Of a stretch of 46,626 bases of DNA, positions 36,401 to 46,441 are shown in pieces. Location of the stretch: positions 1 to 46,626 of the forward strand of contig NOWV01000331.1 in the NCBI GenBank assembly GCA_003344405.1, in the 5' to 3' direction. Position 1 is the stretch's first letter. Each line of letters starts with the position of its first letter. The position numbers and the translations under genes are program-made. The notes beneath the pieces were generated by a model. The model was not told where the DNA came from and did not search any database. It was given only the letters and a program-made list of their open reading frames with translations. The stretch is from Trichoplax sp. H2 (lineage: Eukaryota; Placozoa; Uniplacotomia; Trichoplacea).

Positions 36401-38602
36401 GAAAGATAGCACTTTTTAAACAACTATATTTTAATTAGAAGTCATTTCTGTCCCATATATGAATAATGACTTAATCTACAAACATGAGTATCAGTGGCCT
36501 TATCATATTAATTATTTTTTATTGCATTCCTATAGGAAAAAGATATTCAGTTCCTAAATGCTCTGATTGCTAAAGTTAGAAATAGTATTTGAGATTTAAA
36601 TTTCGTTTGGAGTCCTTTATATATGCCTTATCACTATATTTATTTTATAACTACTAGGAAGAAGAACAGCAAATACTACAAACCGAAAGAAGGGAAAAAG
36701 CACAAGCTGATGCCGCATGGATGAAACAGGTCACAATCTTTTCTAAGAATATTTTTGATTAGAATCTTGTATTGTCCAATGTTTTAATAACTGATCGTGT
36801 GCTGTGCTTATATTCACGTAAAATACAGTATGTAAATTATGTAACAACATCATATTTAGTACTAGCTTAAATCATAATTCAGTATAATATCAAGTATAAT
36901 GCTATTGATAATTGTTTTTGTTTAGGTGATGGAAGAACAAATGCGCCTTGAGAAAGCCAGAGAAGCAGAGATGGAAATGTTGTACAGGTGACTGTGACTT
37001 GATCATAAATTAGTGAAGGATAGGCTCAAATACATAATTATCACTGTTTAAGAATTAAATGATGACATGTTCTTAGAGAAGAAGCTGGGCGGATGTGGCA
37101 GAAAAGGGAAGAAGAATGGGAAAAGGAGCGACTAGCACGAGAGAGGCTAATGGCGGAGGTGAGTACTGTACAAATGCATAAGCGTACATTTTACTTTCTG
37201 TGTTTCTTTTAGACGAGCGCTATCGAATTAACAGACTAGCGTTTTATAATTTGAACTTTTTGGCATTAGGTCCTTTCTGAAAGACAGAAACAAGTACGCG
37301 AGAAGATGGAAATAATCAAACAACAACAGGTATCATTTACTTCGAATTATTGAAAATGCTTTTCATAGATTTAAAGATATGTTGAATCTTTTCTTTATTG
37401 TATTTATTATTTCTGCAAGAAATCACATGCTAATCAACAGTATTCATATCTTATCTATGTTTATGGAAGATGTATGTTATCTCAATTTGTGTACATACTA
37501 CTCTACCATTTTATAATTTAATTTAATTTGAAATCACATTAGCAAAATGCTTTTGAAGAGCGAGAGAAGCTATTGCAGCAATTAGAATTTCATAATGCCC
37601 TGACTGCTCGAGAGCAGGAGCAGCAAGACAAGCTAAAGGCAACGAGAATGTATGAGATTCAAAACCAGGTAATTATTGCTAATTCACGCCTATTAATGCT
37701 AACGCAGATGCTAAATTTTATTTTATTTTTAGTTCTTAAGAATAGTGAAAACTTCTTTGATATATTCTACTGCTTTAATTAATTAATGTAACATTTTACG
37801 ATGTTTACAGATTACATCTAGAAAAGAAAAACTAAAAGTCGACAAGCAAAGCAAACTAAATGAATTAAATGATGATATGTAAGCACAATTTCCGTTAAAT
37901 CAAATTGTATACCAGCATCTATACAATATTTACTCTGATTGACAGGGGTAGACATTTTATCTGAGCCACAAAATCCTTTACTATATACACATCAAATATT
38001 TTTACATCTAGATCAATAGCTTATTGTGTAGGATATCTTGTGATCTTGTTTACTTCCTAATCTAAAAATATAAAATGTACTGTTTAGTATAAGACTACTT
38101 TCACGAAAGATATATTATTAATTTACTATCGTATAAGAGTGACATAATGAACTTTTATAATCTTATTCAACAAAGTCTGTGAGCTGTATTGTAGTACATA
38201 TAAATTTACTGTATCTCGGATTGTAAGAGCTAAATACGTAGTTATTACTTAAGCTTGAGGTAAGTATTACGTCTTAAGCTATTATTTGGATTTGCTATTG
38301 CAGTATGGCTGAACAAGAATATAAGGAAGTTTTAAGAGATGAGGTGGAACGAATGGCAATAGCAGACGAATCAGGGGTAACGAAATGCGTTTAATGCGTT
38401 GTGTAGATGATAATATTTCTTAAATCAAGCTTGTAAAATATCTGAGTTTGAGTTCACATTACTGTAAATGCTATATTTTCCCGTTTATATCCCAAGCTGC
38501 TGTAAATTTAAATACTATACGCTTGATGATATAAATAATATATCTCTATATTTTTATTAGTTACAGCAGACATTTCGCCGTCGAAAAACGGCTTGGGAAT
38601 AA
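33489..38602 (+). CDS. TCHP: Trichoplein (TCHP), coiled-coil centriolar/keratin-binding protein
   Basis: In animals trichoplein sits at centrioles, activates Aurora A to suppress cilium assembly, and scaffolds keratin filaments. Twenty exons: 33489-33718, 34442-34529, 35041-35102, 35209-35251, 35364-35489, 35598-35629, 35734-35808, 35883-35949, 36017-36079, 36155-36204, 36320-36371, 36536-36574, 36658-36729, 36926-36987, 37077-37158, 37270-37329, 37543-37668, 37811-37878, 38304-38376, 38561-38602. They sum to 503 aa (human 498). Diagnostic features: N-terminus MALPTLRPYY, WSENSRYFQKSDLDSSKQ (41-58), EKLFEHWRQNCPELR, AWMKQ...EEQMRLEKAREAEM, MWQKREEEWEKER, and the C-terminus RKTAWE. The rest is Glu/Lys/Gln-rich coiled coil of the trichohyalin-plectin homology type. 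The 32-nt exon 6 is required to bridge phase 0 to phase 2. Confidence 0.93.
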
Positions 38603-39868
38603 GACAGTAATGGATGATGTTACTGTTCTAAGCTTTCACTGTACATACATTCAATTTACGACGGACACCAGCCTCTATCACTTTTGATATCATGGTTACA
38701 TAAACTGAGCCCTTGTATCTCATTTATCTAATGAATAATCTATAACGAAAATATTTAAAGGCTTTAAATTACTGTGTTTTAGATAGTTTTATTAGTCAGA
38801 AGACGTTTCGAGTCATGCATAGAATGTGTTTTACGTGTAATGTCTTGAATTTAAGACTGCGATACTTTACGAATTAACCATTAATATAATAAAAGATACC
38901 AGTAATGATTGATATTGCAATTGTAATCAAGACTCATTAACCTGCTTTGAGGGCTGATAGCGCTACATGTAATACATGAACGTATACCTTGTACTGTAAT
39001 ATACCGAATATGACATAATAACACTTTCATGCAGCAAGCCAACGAAATCTGCTTATGTATTTTATTTTCTTAAGTGTTAATGTAACTGATATAATGTACT
39101 CGTATCACAATGCTTATCTTCGTTCTTTTGTTTCGTTTAAATAAAATTTTGCTTTTGTTTTATTATTTGTCTTGGACTTTTAGTCACTAGTTGTAATCTC
39201 AAGATAAATAGTAAAACTATCTAAATACCAATCAAATACAGTCCGTGTAGTAATTGACATTCGAATTTACACTAGGCGCAAGGATTGTTATAGTTTATCC
39301 TGTGCGTTAAATTTTCCTTATGTTATAAGCAATTCATGGAGATAATTGGTGATAGTATACAGTATATGTAATCTGCGCATTAGATTTATTTTAAACTTTG
39401 GACTCCATCTAATTAGAATCAAATATGGTCAGCTGTTACTGAAGCAAAAAAGTATTGATGATCACGGATCTTAAAAAATGATTTCGTCTCGCTCTTCAGA
39501 AGATGATACAGTCATTTTTCAAGTTGCCAACTGCCTATAAAAGTTCATAAAAGAAAATCAGTCTTGGCCACTGTTAGCGGTAACGATAGCGTCTGTTTTT
39601 TTTGTATGCTCTCAGTCAACTGAAGCAAGATCGGCAGCTAAGCTTACACGTGAATATCTACCTTTATTCTGTTTTCTCACCACGTTATAATATAATACAG
39701 TACCTATACTGATCTGGCACGGAACAGAACTAGTTGCCGTCAAGCTCTGATAAGGTTGCAATATAAGCGATACGAATACTGTACAGTACAAGAAATCATA
39801 TAATTAGAAACAGAGACGCTAGTAAATCCGTAACAGCCACTTGTGGACATAATGAACAAAAAATTGAG
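38603..39868. other. Convergent spacer between TCHP and tRNA-Phe
   Basis: 1.3 kb. An AATAAA at 39140-39145 is a possible distal TCHP polyadenylation signal, about 540 bases past the stop. One short array motif occurs near 39780. No gene recognised. Confidence 0.45.
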
Positions 39869-39874
39869 AAAAAA
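39869..39874 (-). terminator. RNA polymerase III terminator of tRNA-Phe
   Basis: A run of six T on the minus strand starts five bases after the discriminator base of tRNA-Phe, the usual Pol III stop signal. It supports the gene being transcribed as one unit. Confidence 0.75.
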
Positions 39875-39878
39875 GAAA

Positions 39879-39980
39879 TGCCGAAACCCGGGACTGTTCA
39901 GGATTCATGCGAATCCTCCGGATTGAACCAGGGACCTTTAGATCTTCAGTCTAACGCTCTCCCAACTGAGCTATTTCGGC
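39879..39980 (-). tRNA. tRNA-Phe(GAA) with 29-nt insertion in the T arm
   Basis: The minus strand begins GCCGAAATAGCTCAGTTGGG and carries anticodon GAA (39945-39947). Except for the insertion it reads as canonical animal tRNA-Phe through to the acceptor strand TTTCGGC and discriminator A. The acceptor, D and anticodon stems are intact and there is no intron at the standard 37/38 site. The A box (39962-39973) and B box GGTTCAATCC (39920-39929) are intact, and a T6 terminator follows. Between the T loop TTCAATC and the 3' T-stem strand CCGGG lie about 29 extra bases (39892-39920, ends ambiguous by up to 2) that fold as GGATTC-GCAT-GAATCC. Without removal the T stem would have to close over the insert. 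It could be a noncanonical tRNA intron, or a pseudogene kept otherwise perfect. Confidence 0.9.
39892..39920 (-). other. Insertion/putative noncanonical intron within tRNA-Phe
   Basis: 29 bases absent from canonical tRNA-Phe, placed directly after the B box. It contains a perfect 6-bp stem with a 4-base loop. A further 5-bp pairing (GTTCA with TGAAC) is possible between the T loop and the insert. I could not identify a clean bulge-helix-bulge by eye. Confidence 0.7.
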
Positions 39981-40013
39981 TTACACATATAGAGCGATCC
40001 CTTTTGTTATAAG

Positions 40014-40038
40014 ACATGATCTGATTATCAGATCGTGT
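40014..40038. repeat. 25-base near-perfect palindrome upstream of tRNA-Phe
   Basis: Arms ACATGATCTGAT and ATCAGATCGTGT around one central T pair at 11 of 12 positions, the other being a wobble. It lies 34-58 bases upstream of the tRNA 5' end and may be a binding site or a cruciform-forming element. Confidence 0.55.
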
Positions 40039-40068
40039 GACAAGCGCGTGCGTGAAAAAATTAGGTCC

Positions 40069-40135
40069 GTACAGTAAGTACAGTACTGTTTACAAGTTGC
40101 GCTCCAAAGTACTGTATTTTGTACAGTACAGTACT
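40069..40135. repeat. Palindromic TACTGTAC array 5 (tRNA/CCDC117-like spacer)
   Basis: CGTACAGTAAGTACAGTACTG and, further on, AGTACTGTA...GTACAGTACAGTACTACG in the divergent space between tRNA-Phe (-) and the CCDC117-like gene (+). Confidence 0.75.
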
Positions 40136-40918
40136 ACGTATAGCCACCAAGTTGATTGCGCACAGTACGATGCACGTTTCCAGTCTTCCGATACAGTCAA
40201 TGACCACTAAAATAGTCAGCCTTTGCATTTTTGGCAGTTCTGTTTCTGGTCTTCATAGATACAAATCGTGCTGTTTCCTTGATCAATGATCAGTAACACT
40301 TATTCGCTGTTAGTAAATGTCGTGGTAAATTCAATTCTATTCTAAAATAATTAATCTGACTGTGAGTATAATACGTATCAGTCTACATACGTAGTTATAT
40401 TACCAACGAAAAATCATTAGTTTTCCCAGTGAACTACGGCATACATACACCTGATAAACTTGATCCGGCCAGCTCTTCTTACTATCTCAGTAGTCAGATT
40501 TCGAGGTCACGGATAGTAAGTATAGTCTAATAAATGTGTATTATTAACGTACTGTACAAGTGTACATTATTGTACAATATATTGTGCCATTCAGTATGAA
40601 ACAGTAAATAAATTAATTAAAGAAATCGACAGAATCACGCGTGAATATTTGACGGTGAAAGCTCGCCCTTATTTAGTTATGGACTAAACGGTTATTGGAA
40701 CACTGTACTTGCGTTATCCCAAACATTATTTTTGGACTGTTATTTAGTCTATTAGCCAGTATTCTACTGTCAGCCGTGTTTAAAATAGCCTATGATTACA
40801 TTTTTTGCGTAATGCACAATTATATATGTACACTTGTACAGTAGGAGGTTCTGTAACATCTGTGAGCAATGAGAGAGAAACTGCTAAATGAAATATATCT
40901 TTAACGTTTCAGGTGCAA

Positions 40919-43779
40919 ATGAGTGAGTGAACTAATATTCGAGAAATCTATTGGGAATGTATGATCAATCGTAAACAAAAATTTTATCCAGTAGTGATTC
41001 GTATATCACATAACGCGTAATCCCTGATCTGTATTTAGATGCCTAATTGCAGCATTACTGTACACATTACTGCACACTTTGAATTGCAGCATATTATAGC
41101 TTTGATTTGTTGACCTCGGAATATCGACTGGCAATAAAATTTCATTCTAAATATTTTAGGTTACCGAAATCGATTCGCAATAGTAGCGGATTCCCCAATA
41201 TCTCTTCGAAGCAATCTAAGCGAAAGGCATCCAGTGATGATGGAAGTCTCCTCGAAGAAGAGAGCAATCTGTACGACGTTTGTTAATAACTAACATATCA
41301 ACTTTTAAATATCCTAAATACCATTGATGTGGTATTTTGAATATTTAAATGTAGATAGTTACAAATATTAGACAGCATAAGACGGAAATTTTTTTCAATT
41401 ATTTTACTTACATACTATAGTAGGGCACTTAATACTTACTTATTAGCCTTGGATCTGAATCTATACGTACTCGATGACGTAGATGTTAATAAATTCAATC
41501 TGATGCGAATATACTACTGTATATTTGATTCATTACGATCCGTACAGTACAGTATTTTAGTTGCCTTACATGTTGTAATAAGTTTTAGTTATGATACTGG
41601 CAATTATAATTAATTTGATTTTTTGGTGATGAAACATACATTCCACCCCATAGAATTAGAGCAATTATTACCCCTTCTTCATTGTAATATCTTGTGTGTA
41701 GTAGTTTATAAAACATTAAACATAGAAATTTTTGAACGTGATTGCTTACTTCCATTTATATAGAACGTAACTCACTTTGTCTATTTAGGGTTAGGCCAGC
41801 AAGGAAACAATTAATATCTGAGGAAAAAATCGCAGCAAATTTAAGAAATTTGAGACTCGAAAATAATTATTCAAATGATACCGTTACTTATCAAGCGACT
41901 TTCGGTTCAGAAACTGATACAACTAGTATTGCTCCTGAATCGAATTTATTGATTGACAGCAGCAAGCGTATAAATGGAAGACATTTTGACTGGCATACAG
42001 AAACGGAAGAGATACCATATAATCAGCTTGCATCATCTATTAAACATGATAATCTAGGTGAAAAAATGGATTACTGTGGAACCCAAGACCTGGATGATGC
42101 TAACCGTTCCATGAAGATTACTAGCCGTGTACTAATTAAGGATCCTCTCGGAAATTTCGAGGATGATTCTTTTTCTGATGAAGAAATCGATCGGTTAGTA
42201 AGATTTTAATATGACTAACCATTCCAATATCATATTAGGTCAGCATGCAAGCAACATCGCTATTGCATATCCTAAAATTAAATACGTACCATAAAAAAGA
42301 GAATCTAAAGACTAGACTCTGTCATGTACACTCATTGCATCGATTCTGTAATTTAGGTGTGAAGTGTTATGTCAAGTCTTGAATGTTGATTGATGCAGCG
42401 CAATATGTATTTCGAATGGCTGATCAGAATCTACTATAATGTATACAGCAGTTAATTCATAGCTGCACCAAGTTTATGATATCAGCAACATTGACGTACG
42501 CATATACGATAAACTTAAGTTAAGCGTATATGCTTCTAGGGTTTAATTACATCAGAGTAAAATTTTTCGGTTAAACTTTAACTTTATGAGCTGTACAACT
42601 TATCGCTTCCCAATAGTGATCACTAATTTGTTTAGACTTTAGGTAAAGCTCTTGATTGAATAGCAATTAATGCCTGAAGTAATAAAGTTTTCAATAAAAC
42701 AGAAATACATTCAAGATTTATAGCATGATACTACTTATCTTATTTACTAGAAATCGCAATTCTGAAATTGTTGTTAATCGAGAAGTATTAGAGCGATTTC
42801 CTACCAGCGGAGACTTACTAAAGGACTTCTTGCCGCAGATTTTAATCGAAAAATAGTGAGTAAAATGCACTTTAATTAGATAGTAACGTAATTTGCTGTT
42901 AAGGCTGGAATTTTAGATATTTATGTCATGATCTATGGTCATGGCAAGCACTTTTAAAAATCCTACAATTGTATTTATTGTATAAGGTTAGTGTATGAGC
43001 TAATGCATGAAGTTATTATTGGGCTTTTATTAAATATCCTAAAGTTTAATTTATGCTCCTTATGTTATAACAGACTTTGTGGGTAAAATAATATAGATAT
43101 TACAATGTTTCATAATATTTAAACCATTTTGATCCGAAAATAGTTTATCTGTTAACTATTGAAACATTACTGAAAATTTTAAACTTTAATATTAAATGGA
43201 AATATTTATTTACTATGGGACCACGTTATGAATTTTCGTACTTATTGGTATTAGTATAAAATATATTGGACCATATACTGTACCTCTTACACTATTTTAT
43301 ACTTTGCATTTTGAAAGTAATAAACCATGTTTGGAATTAATACCTTATACTCCGCAATCACAATTTATCCATAATGTCCTAAAGCAAACACAAGCGGTAA
43401 AATATTATTTTAGAAATCTCATAGGAGCTTCTTTATCACCTGATAATATCTTGATCTTAGGATTTTTCGATTAACTAATTGTAGAGTACGAGCACTGCCC
43501 AAAAAATGAGTTTAGAAGATTGTAACGAATTTTATACTCCTACAATTGATGATAAAGAACCTAATTCGGAACGTGATGTGCTTGTTGGGTAAGACAGTTT
43601 AATTTTTTTGCAATATCGAACGAAATATAAAACATCTATTGCATTAATCTCAATATTCTACTGCATGATCTACTGATACTTGTCATCTAATACATTATTA
43701 AATTGATTTACGAAGGGGTGATGAAGAACTTGATGACTACGACGATCTAATTGATGCCGATTATATGGATTTTACCTGA
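40919..43779 (+). CDS. CCDC117/HCFC1R1-like acidic protein
   Basis: Seven exons, phase-consistent: 40919-40922, 41160-41277, 41789-42193, 42751-42855, 43318-43396, 43485-43588, 43716-43779; 292 aa (human CCDC117 279). Evidence of family: SSKKR...RPARKQLISEEKIAANL (about 32-59) resembles the KR/RKQFLSEENMA segment of HCFC1R1. The helix before KPCLELIPYTP (213-223) resembles the CCDC117 MSRPSMELVLWKPL region. The C-terminus is acidic (GDEELDDYDDLIDADYMDFT), recalling the MEL endings of both. No clear D/E-H-x-Y HCF-binding motif is seen. Exon 1 contributes only ATG plus one base before a GTGAGT donor; it is the weakest part, and translation could instead begin at Met28/29. The exon 3 donor is CG|GTTAGT; the nearby GTAAGA would break the frame. 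Function uncertain, perhaps nuclear regulatory. Confidence 0.55.
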
Positions 43780-44950
43780 CGGACTTCTTACACCCGATAT
43801 CTGTCATTAGCAAGCACTGCATATTAAGTTTCTAGTAACACAAATGCAATTATGTTTAACAGTTTTAATTATGTTTGAACGTGATTAGGAAATACTGTTT
43901 AAATTGGGCATTATAGCTAGAATTAAAAGTGGACCTTACCGTAACTTTACTTACATGTACTGTATATGTTATTTTATATTATTACTTAATGTACCGAATT
44001 CTTTGATATGTTTTTGCAAATTGAGTTAATATGACTACCACAATTAACAATAAACTGGCATGTAGTAGTTATATATGTACTGATCCTCTTCATGAAAATG
44101 TTCAATGTATTGTGGATGCAAATTATTCATGGTTAAGTCACCTTTTTTTCCATATATACGTAAAGTATTATAAATCATTTTCAAAGGTTGTGACTTTCTA
44201 GCTACAAAAAAATATGAATGAAGATCCATGCTTTCTACTATGCAGTATAAACGTGATAAAATAATACTAATCCGGTGCATGTGCATTTTATATATCACTT
44301 TTCGGTAACGCCATAGGCTAGTACAAGTTCTTAACAGTTAATTTAGTCCTTGGACTTAAAGACAACATACGAGAGATCTCTATCTGCTGTAGCTGTTACT
44401 GCAATTTTATTTCATCGGATAATTTGGAAATATTCTGGTAATACTTAAAATGTTATCTAATTAATTATACAGTATATAATTATCAAGTACAAACTAAAAT
44501 ATGTGAATATGTGATTCATCCAATTATCTACAGTACATTATTATACACATAAGCACATATGGGAGCTAATTTAAAATATGAGATTTTTATCAGTTGAAAT
44601 AGCAATAGCATTTTTTCTTTTAATATCAGCATTTTCCTACATTTTTAAGTCCATAAGATTATTTTATACTTTACAGTAGACATTTCATATAGTATAGTAC
44701 AATCTACATGGTTCGAATCATCTTAAGGGTTACGAAATCAGCACAAATGTCTAATTTCACTAGATGCATAGTATATGAAAGTCTCACTGTTATGATGGGC
44801 CAGTAAGCGTTCATACAGTACACACGCCTAAGCGTCAATGTTATACAGGTAGTGTTACATAATGACTCAGTTCCAGATTTCGGTTCGGTTCGTGAGGATA
44901 GCAAGAAACAGCGCAGTGATAACACATTTTAGACTAGCGATTACGAAATT
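43780..44950. other. Convergent spacer between CCDC117-like gene and MZT2
   Basis: 1.2 kb, AT-rich, with no gene recognised. The open frames at 44044-44298 and 44704-44925 (-) have no family resemblance. Array motifs occur singly only. Confidence 0.45.
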
Positions 44951-44956
44951 TTTATT
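44951..44956 (-). terminator. Polyadenylation signal overlapping the MZT2 stop
   Basis: On the minus strand the stop codon runs into AATAAA (GGTTAATAAA), so the signal shares two bases with the stop. Confidence 0.55.
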
Positions 44957-45221
44957 AACCAAGGCTAACATCAGTTTTTTTTAACTTGCTTGCGACAATA
45001 CTCTTTAAAACTTGCAATATTGCATTGGGTTGTACATTAGCACGAAGAAGATCTAAAATTGTCTTGAAAACGTCTTTATTAATCCAACAACCAGATAATC
45101 TGCAAAGAGTATAAAGTTCATTATCTATAGTATGTCCAGAGATTAAATTCCCATTTGCACTTGCAGACAGTGTGGCTTTACTAACGCTGACTTCATTTAC
45201 CAGGAAACTTTGATCTGACAT
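44955..45221 (-). CDS. MZT2: Mitotic-spindle organizing protein 2 (MZT2)
   Basis: Small gamma-tubulin ring complex subunit that binds the N-terminal region of a GCP protein and acts at centrosomes and spindles. Intronless, 88 aa. Residues 33-80 (DNELYTLCRLSG..INKDVFKTILDLLRANVQPNAILQVLKSI) match the conserved MOZART2 helical core (ELYEL...G...DVFKILVDLLKLNV.P.AVFQMLKSM in human). Human MZT2 has about 158 aa with a long disordered tail; here the protein ends shortly after the core (KKTDVSLG). The start at 45221 gives a short Ser/Ala-rich N-terminus. It is divergent with the unknown gene at 46028, and the spacer holds palindromic arrays. No upstream exon is needed, but an untranslated one cannot be excluded. 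Confidence 0.88.
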   Translation of the reverse strand: MSDQSFLVNEVSVSKATLSASANGNLISGHTIDNELYTLCRLSGCWINKDVFKTILDLLRANVQPNAILQVLKSIVASKLKKTDVSLG

Positions 45222-45307
45222 GCTAGAATCCTTAGTCTTTCCTTTATAAATGTTTAATAAATTTTCAACTGGTTTGCAATAGCTGGTCGGATCTATGGCT
45301 TTCCGTT

Positions 45308-45330
45308 TAATAATAATAATAATAATAAAT
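45308..45330. repeat. (TAA)n microsatellite
   Basis: About seven consecutive TAA units in the 5' flank of MZT2, directly beside array 6. Confidence 0.85.
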
Positions 45331-45338
45331 AATTATAC

Positions 45339-45493
45339 TATACTGTACAGTGTACAGTATACAGTACTGTAGATTGCGCTTTACAGTACAGAGAAAGGGG
45401 TTTTGCAGTACTGTACATTACGGTAAGGATGATTACTGGACTGTGTAGTACAGTACTGTACTATGTTGTGTATTACTATCTACAGTACTGTAG
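45339..45493. repeat. Palindromic TACTGTAC array 6 (MZT2 side)
   Basis: Several blocks of the motif in the divergent MZT2/unknown spacer. 45345-45372 is identical to 33067-33094 in the MVK/TCHP spacer. Confidence 0.8.
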
Positions 45494-45676
45494 TGTTAAT
45501 ACCAACAACGGTATTGAAAGTTCTTCCTACTCAATGTACTGTATTCATAGCATAGAGAAATTGAACACGTAGTTGAGGTTATTGTAAAACTAACTAACTA
45601 CTAACTCCTACTCTCTCTTTATTGTATTGAAAAACGGCGGCTGATATGTTACGGCCAACGTCGGTAATCCCAGCGT

Positions 45677-45733
45677 TTACTACGACGTTACCGGTAATGA
45701 CGCCCGCGTTACTACGCCATTACCGGTAATGAC
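45677..45733. repeat. GC-rich tandem repeat with TTACCGGTAA palindromes
   Basis: Two 25-base units 32 bp apart (45677-45701 and 45709-45733) differ at 2 positions. Each contains the perfect palindrome TTACCGGTAA. The surrounding 45630-45775 is unusually GC-rich for this window and has further GGTAAT/GGTATTACG fragments. Confidence 0.7.
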
Positions 45734-45846
45734 TGGCCACTACTGGTATTACGCGGTATTAGTACGCGCGCCGTTCACATTTATAAGACAATGTAATTGC
45801 AAGTTTGTGTAACAGTAGGTTCATTATACTATAGTAGTGTCGTAAG

Positions 45847-45906
45847 GAAGTGTTTGAAACAATATTTTGACGAAATGAGGCAGAAAATGTCCGTCCATCC
45901 AAGAGT
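45847..45906. repeat. Dispersed repeat, copy B
   Basis: Partner of 701-760 (about 49 of 60 bases identical by eye, same orientation), again in a divergent spacer and just upstream of an array block. Confidence 0.6.
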
Positions 45907-45931
45907 GATCATTACAGTAAATTTGCTGCAA

Positions 45932-45960
45932 CGTACTGTACGTACAGTACAGTACAGTAA
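45932..45960. repeat. Palindromic TACTGTAC array 7
   Basis: CGTACTGTACGTACAGTACAG and neighbouring motif copies, ending about 68 bp before the start codon at 46028. Confidence 0.75.
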
Positions 45961-46027
45961 TTCGTAAACACTGACAGAATGGGTCGACTGTACTGGAAGA
46001 GAACGGAGTAGTCCATTCTGACTGGAT

Positions 46028-46441
46028 ATGGAATTCTTCGAAGATTGCGTATTTGAACAAAATGCAGAGACAGATAATGTGACCGATTTTGTCCATGCTA
46101 CTTCGATATGGATTAATCAGCCACATGTCGTAGACAAACGGCTTAACTGTGCTATCATCGAAAAGACATTAAGTTACAATGAATGCATCGAATATATGCG
46201 GCATTTGTGTAAGGATAAAAAATTGAATCCAGATTGGCAAAGATATATCTCGACCTTGCAAGATGGTACTCATGTTAACCGTGACGTAGAATTACAGATC
46301 TTCATCAGGAAATTGATTCCAAAAAGAACTGACATTTTTTCATCTACTTCTGAAATGGTAATCCTAGGTCAGTCTTATATTCGTAATATATACGCTTCTT
46401 ATTATGGATGCGAATGCATGCTATGCTTAGCGTACGTATAA
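46028..46441 (+). CDS. Unrecognised protein, 5' portion of a gene running off the window
   Basis: An open frame of 137 codons starting MEFFEDCVFEQNAETD, followed by SIWINQPHVVDKRLNC and HLCKDKKLNPDWQRYI. The composition (balanced charged residues, Trp, Cys) looks like genuine coding sequence, but I do not recognise a family. A likely donor GTAATC at 46358, after the codons for FSSTSEM, would make 46028-46357 the first coding exon; the 28 codons beyond it look less protein-like. A possible downstream segment at 46497-46569 (IPVPKVNLKQPRKG) follows an acceptor-like TATAG but does not fit the phase. Upstream lie array 7 and dispersed repeat copy B. Confidence 0.5.
   Translation: MEFFEDCVFEQNAETDNVTDFVHATSIWINQPHVVDKRLNCAIIEKTLSYNECIEYMRHLCKDKKLNPDWQRYISTLQDGTHVNRDVELQIFIRKLIPKRTDIFSSTSEMVILGQSYIRNIYASYYGCECMLCLAYV

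Noticed and set aside
41160-41277. Alternative reading frame (SKRKASSDDGSLLEEE) through exon 2 of the CCDC117-like gene
   Set aside because: It looks protein-like but ends in phase 0 while exon 3 needs phase 2. The other frame gives SSKKR...RPARKQ, matching HCFC1R1.
42239-42285. Alternative extra exon for the CCDC117-like gene between exons 3 and 4
   Set aside because: It would need a 41-nt intron, much shorter than others here (at least about 70). Using the CG|GTTAGT donor at 42193 joins exon 3 to exon 4 directly in frame.
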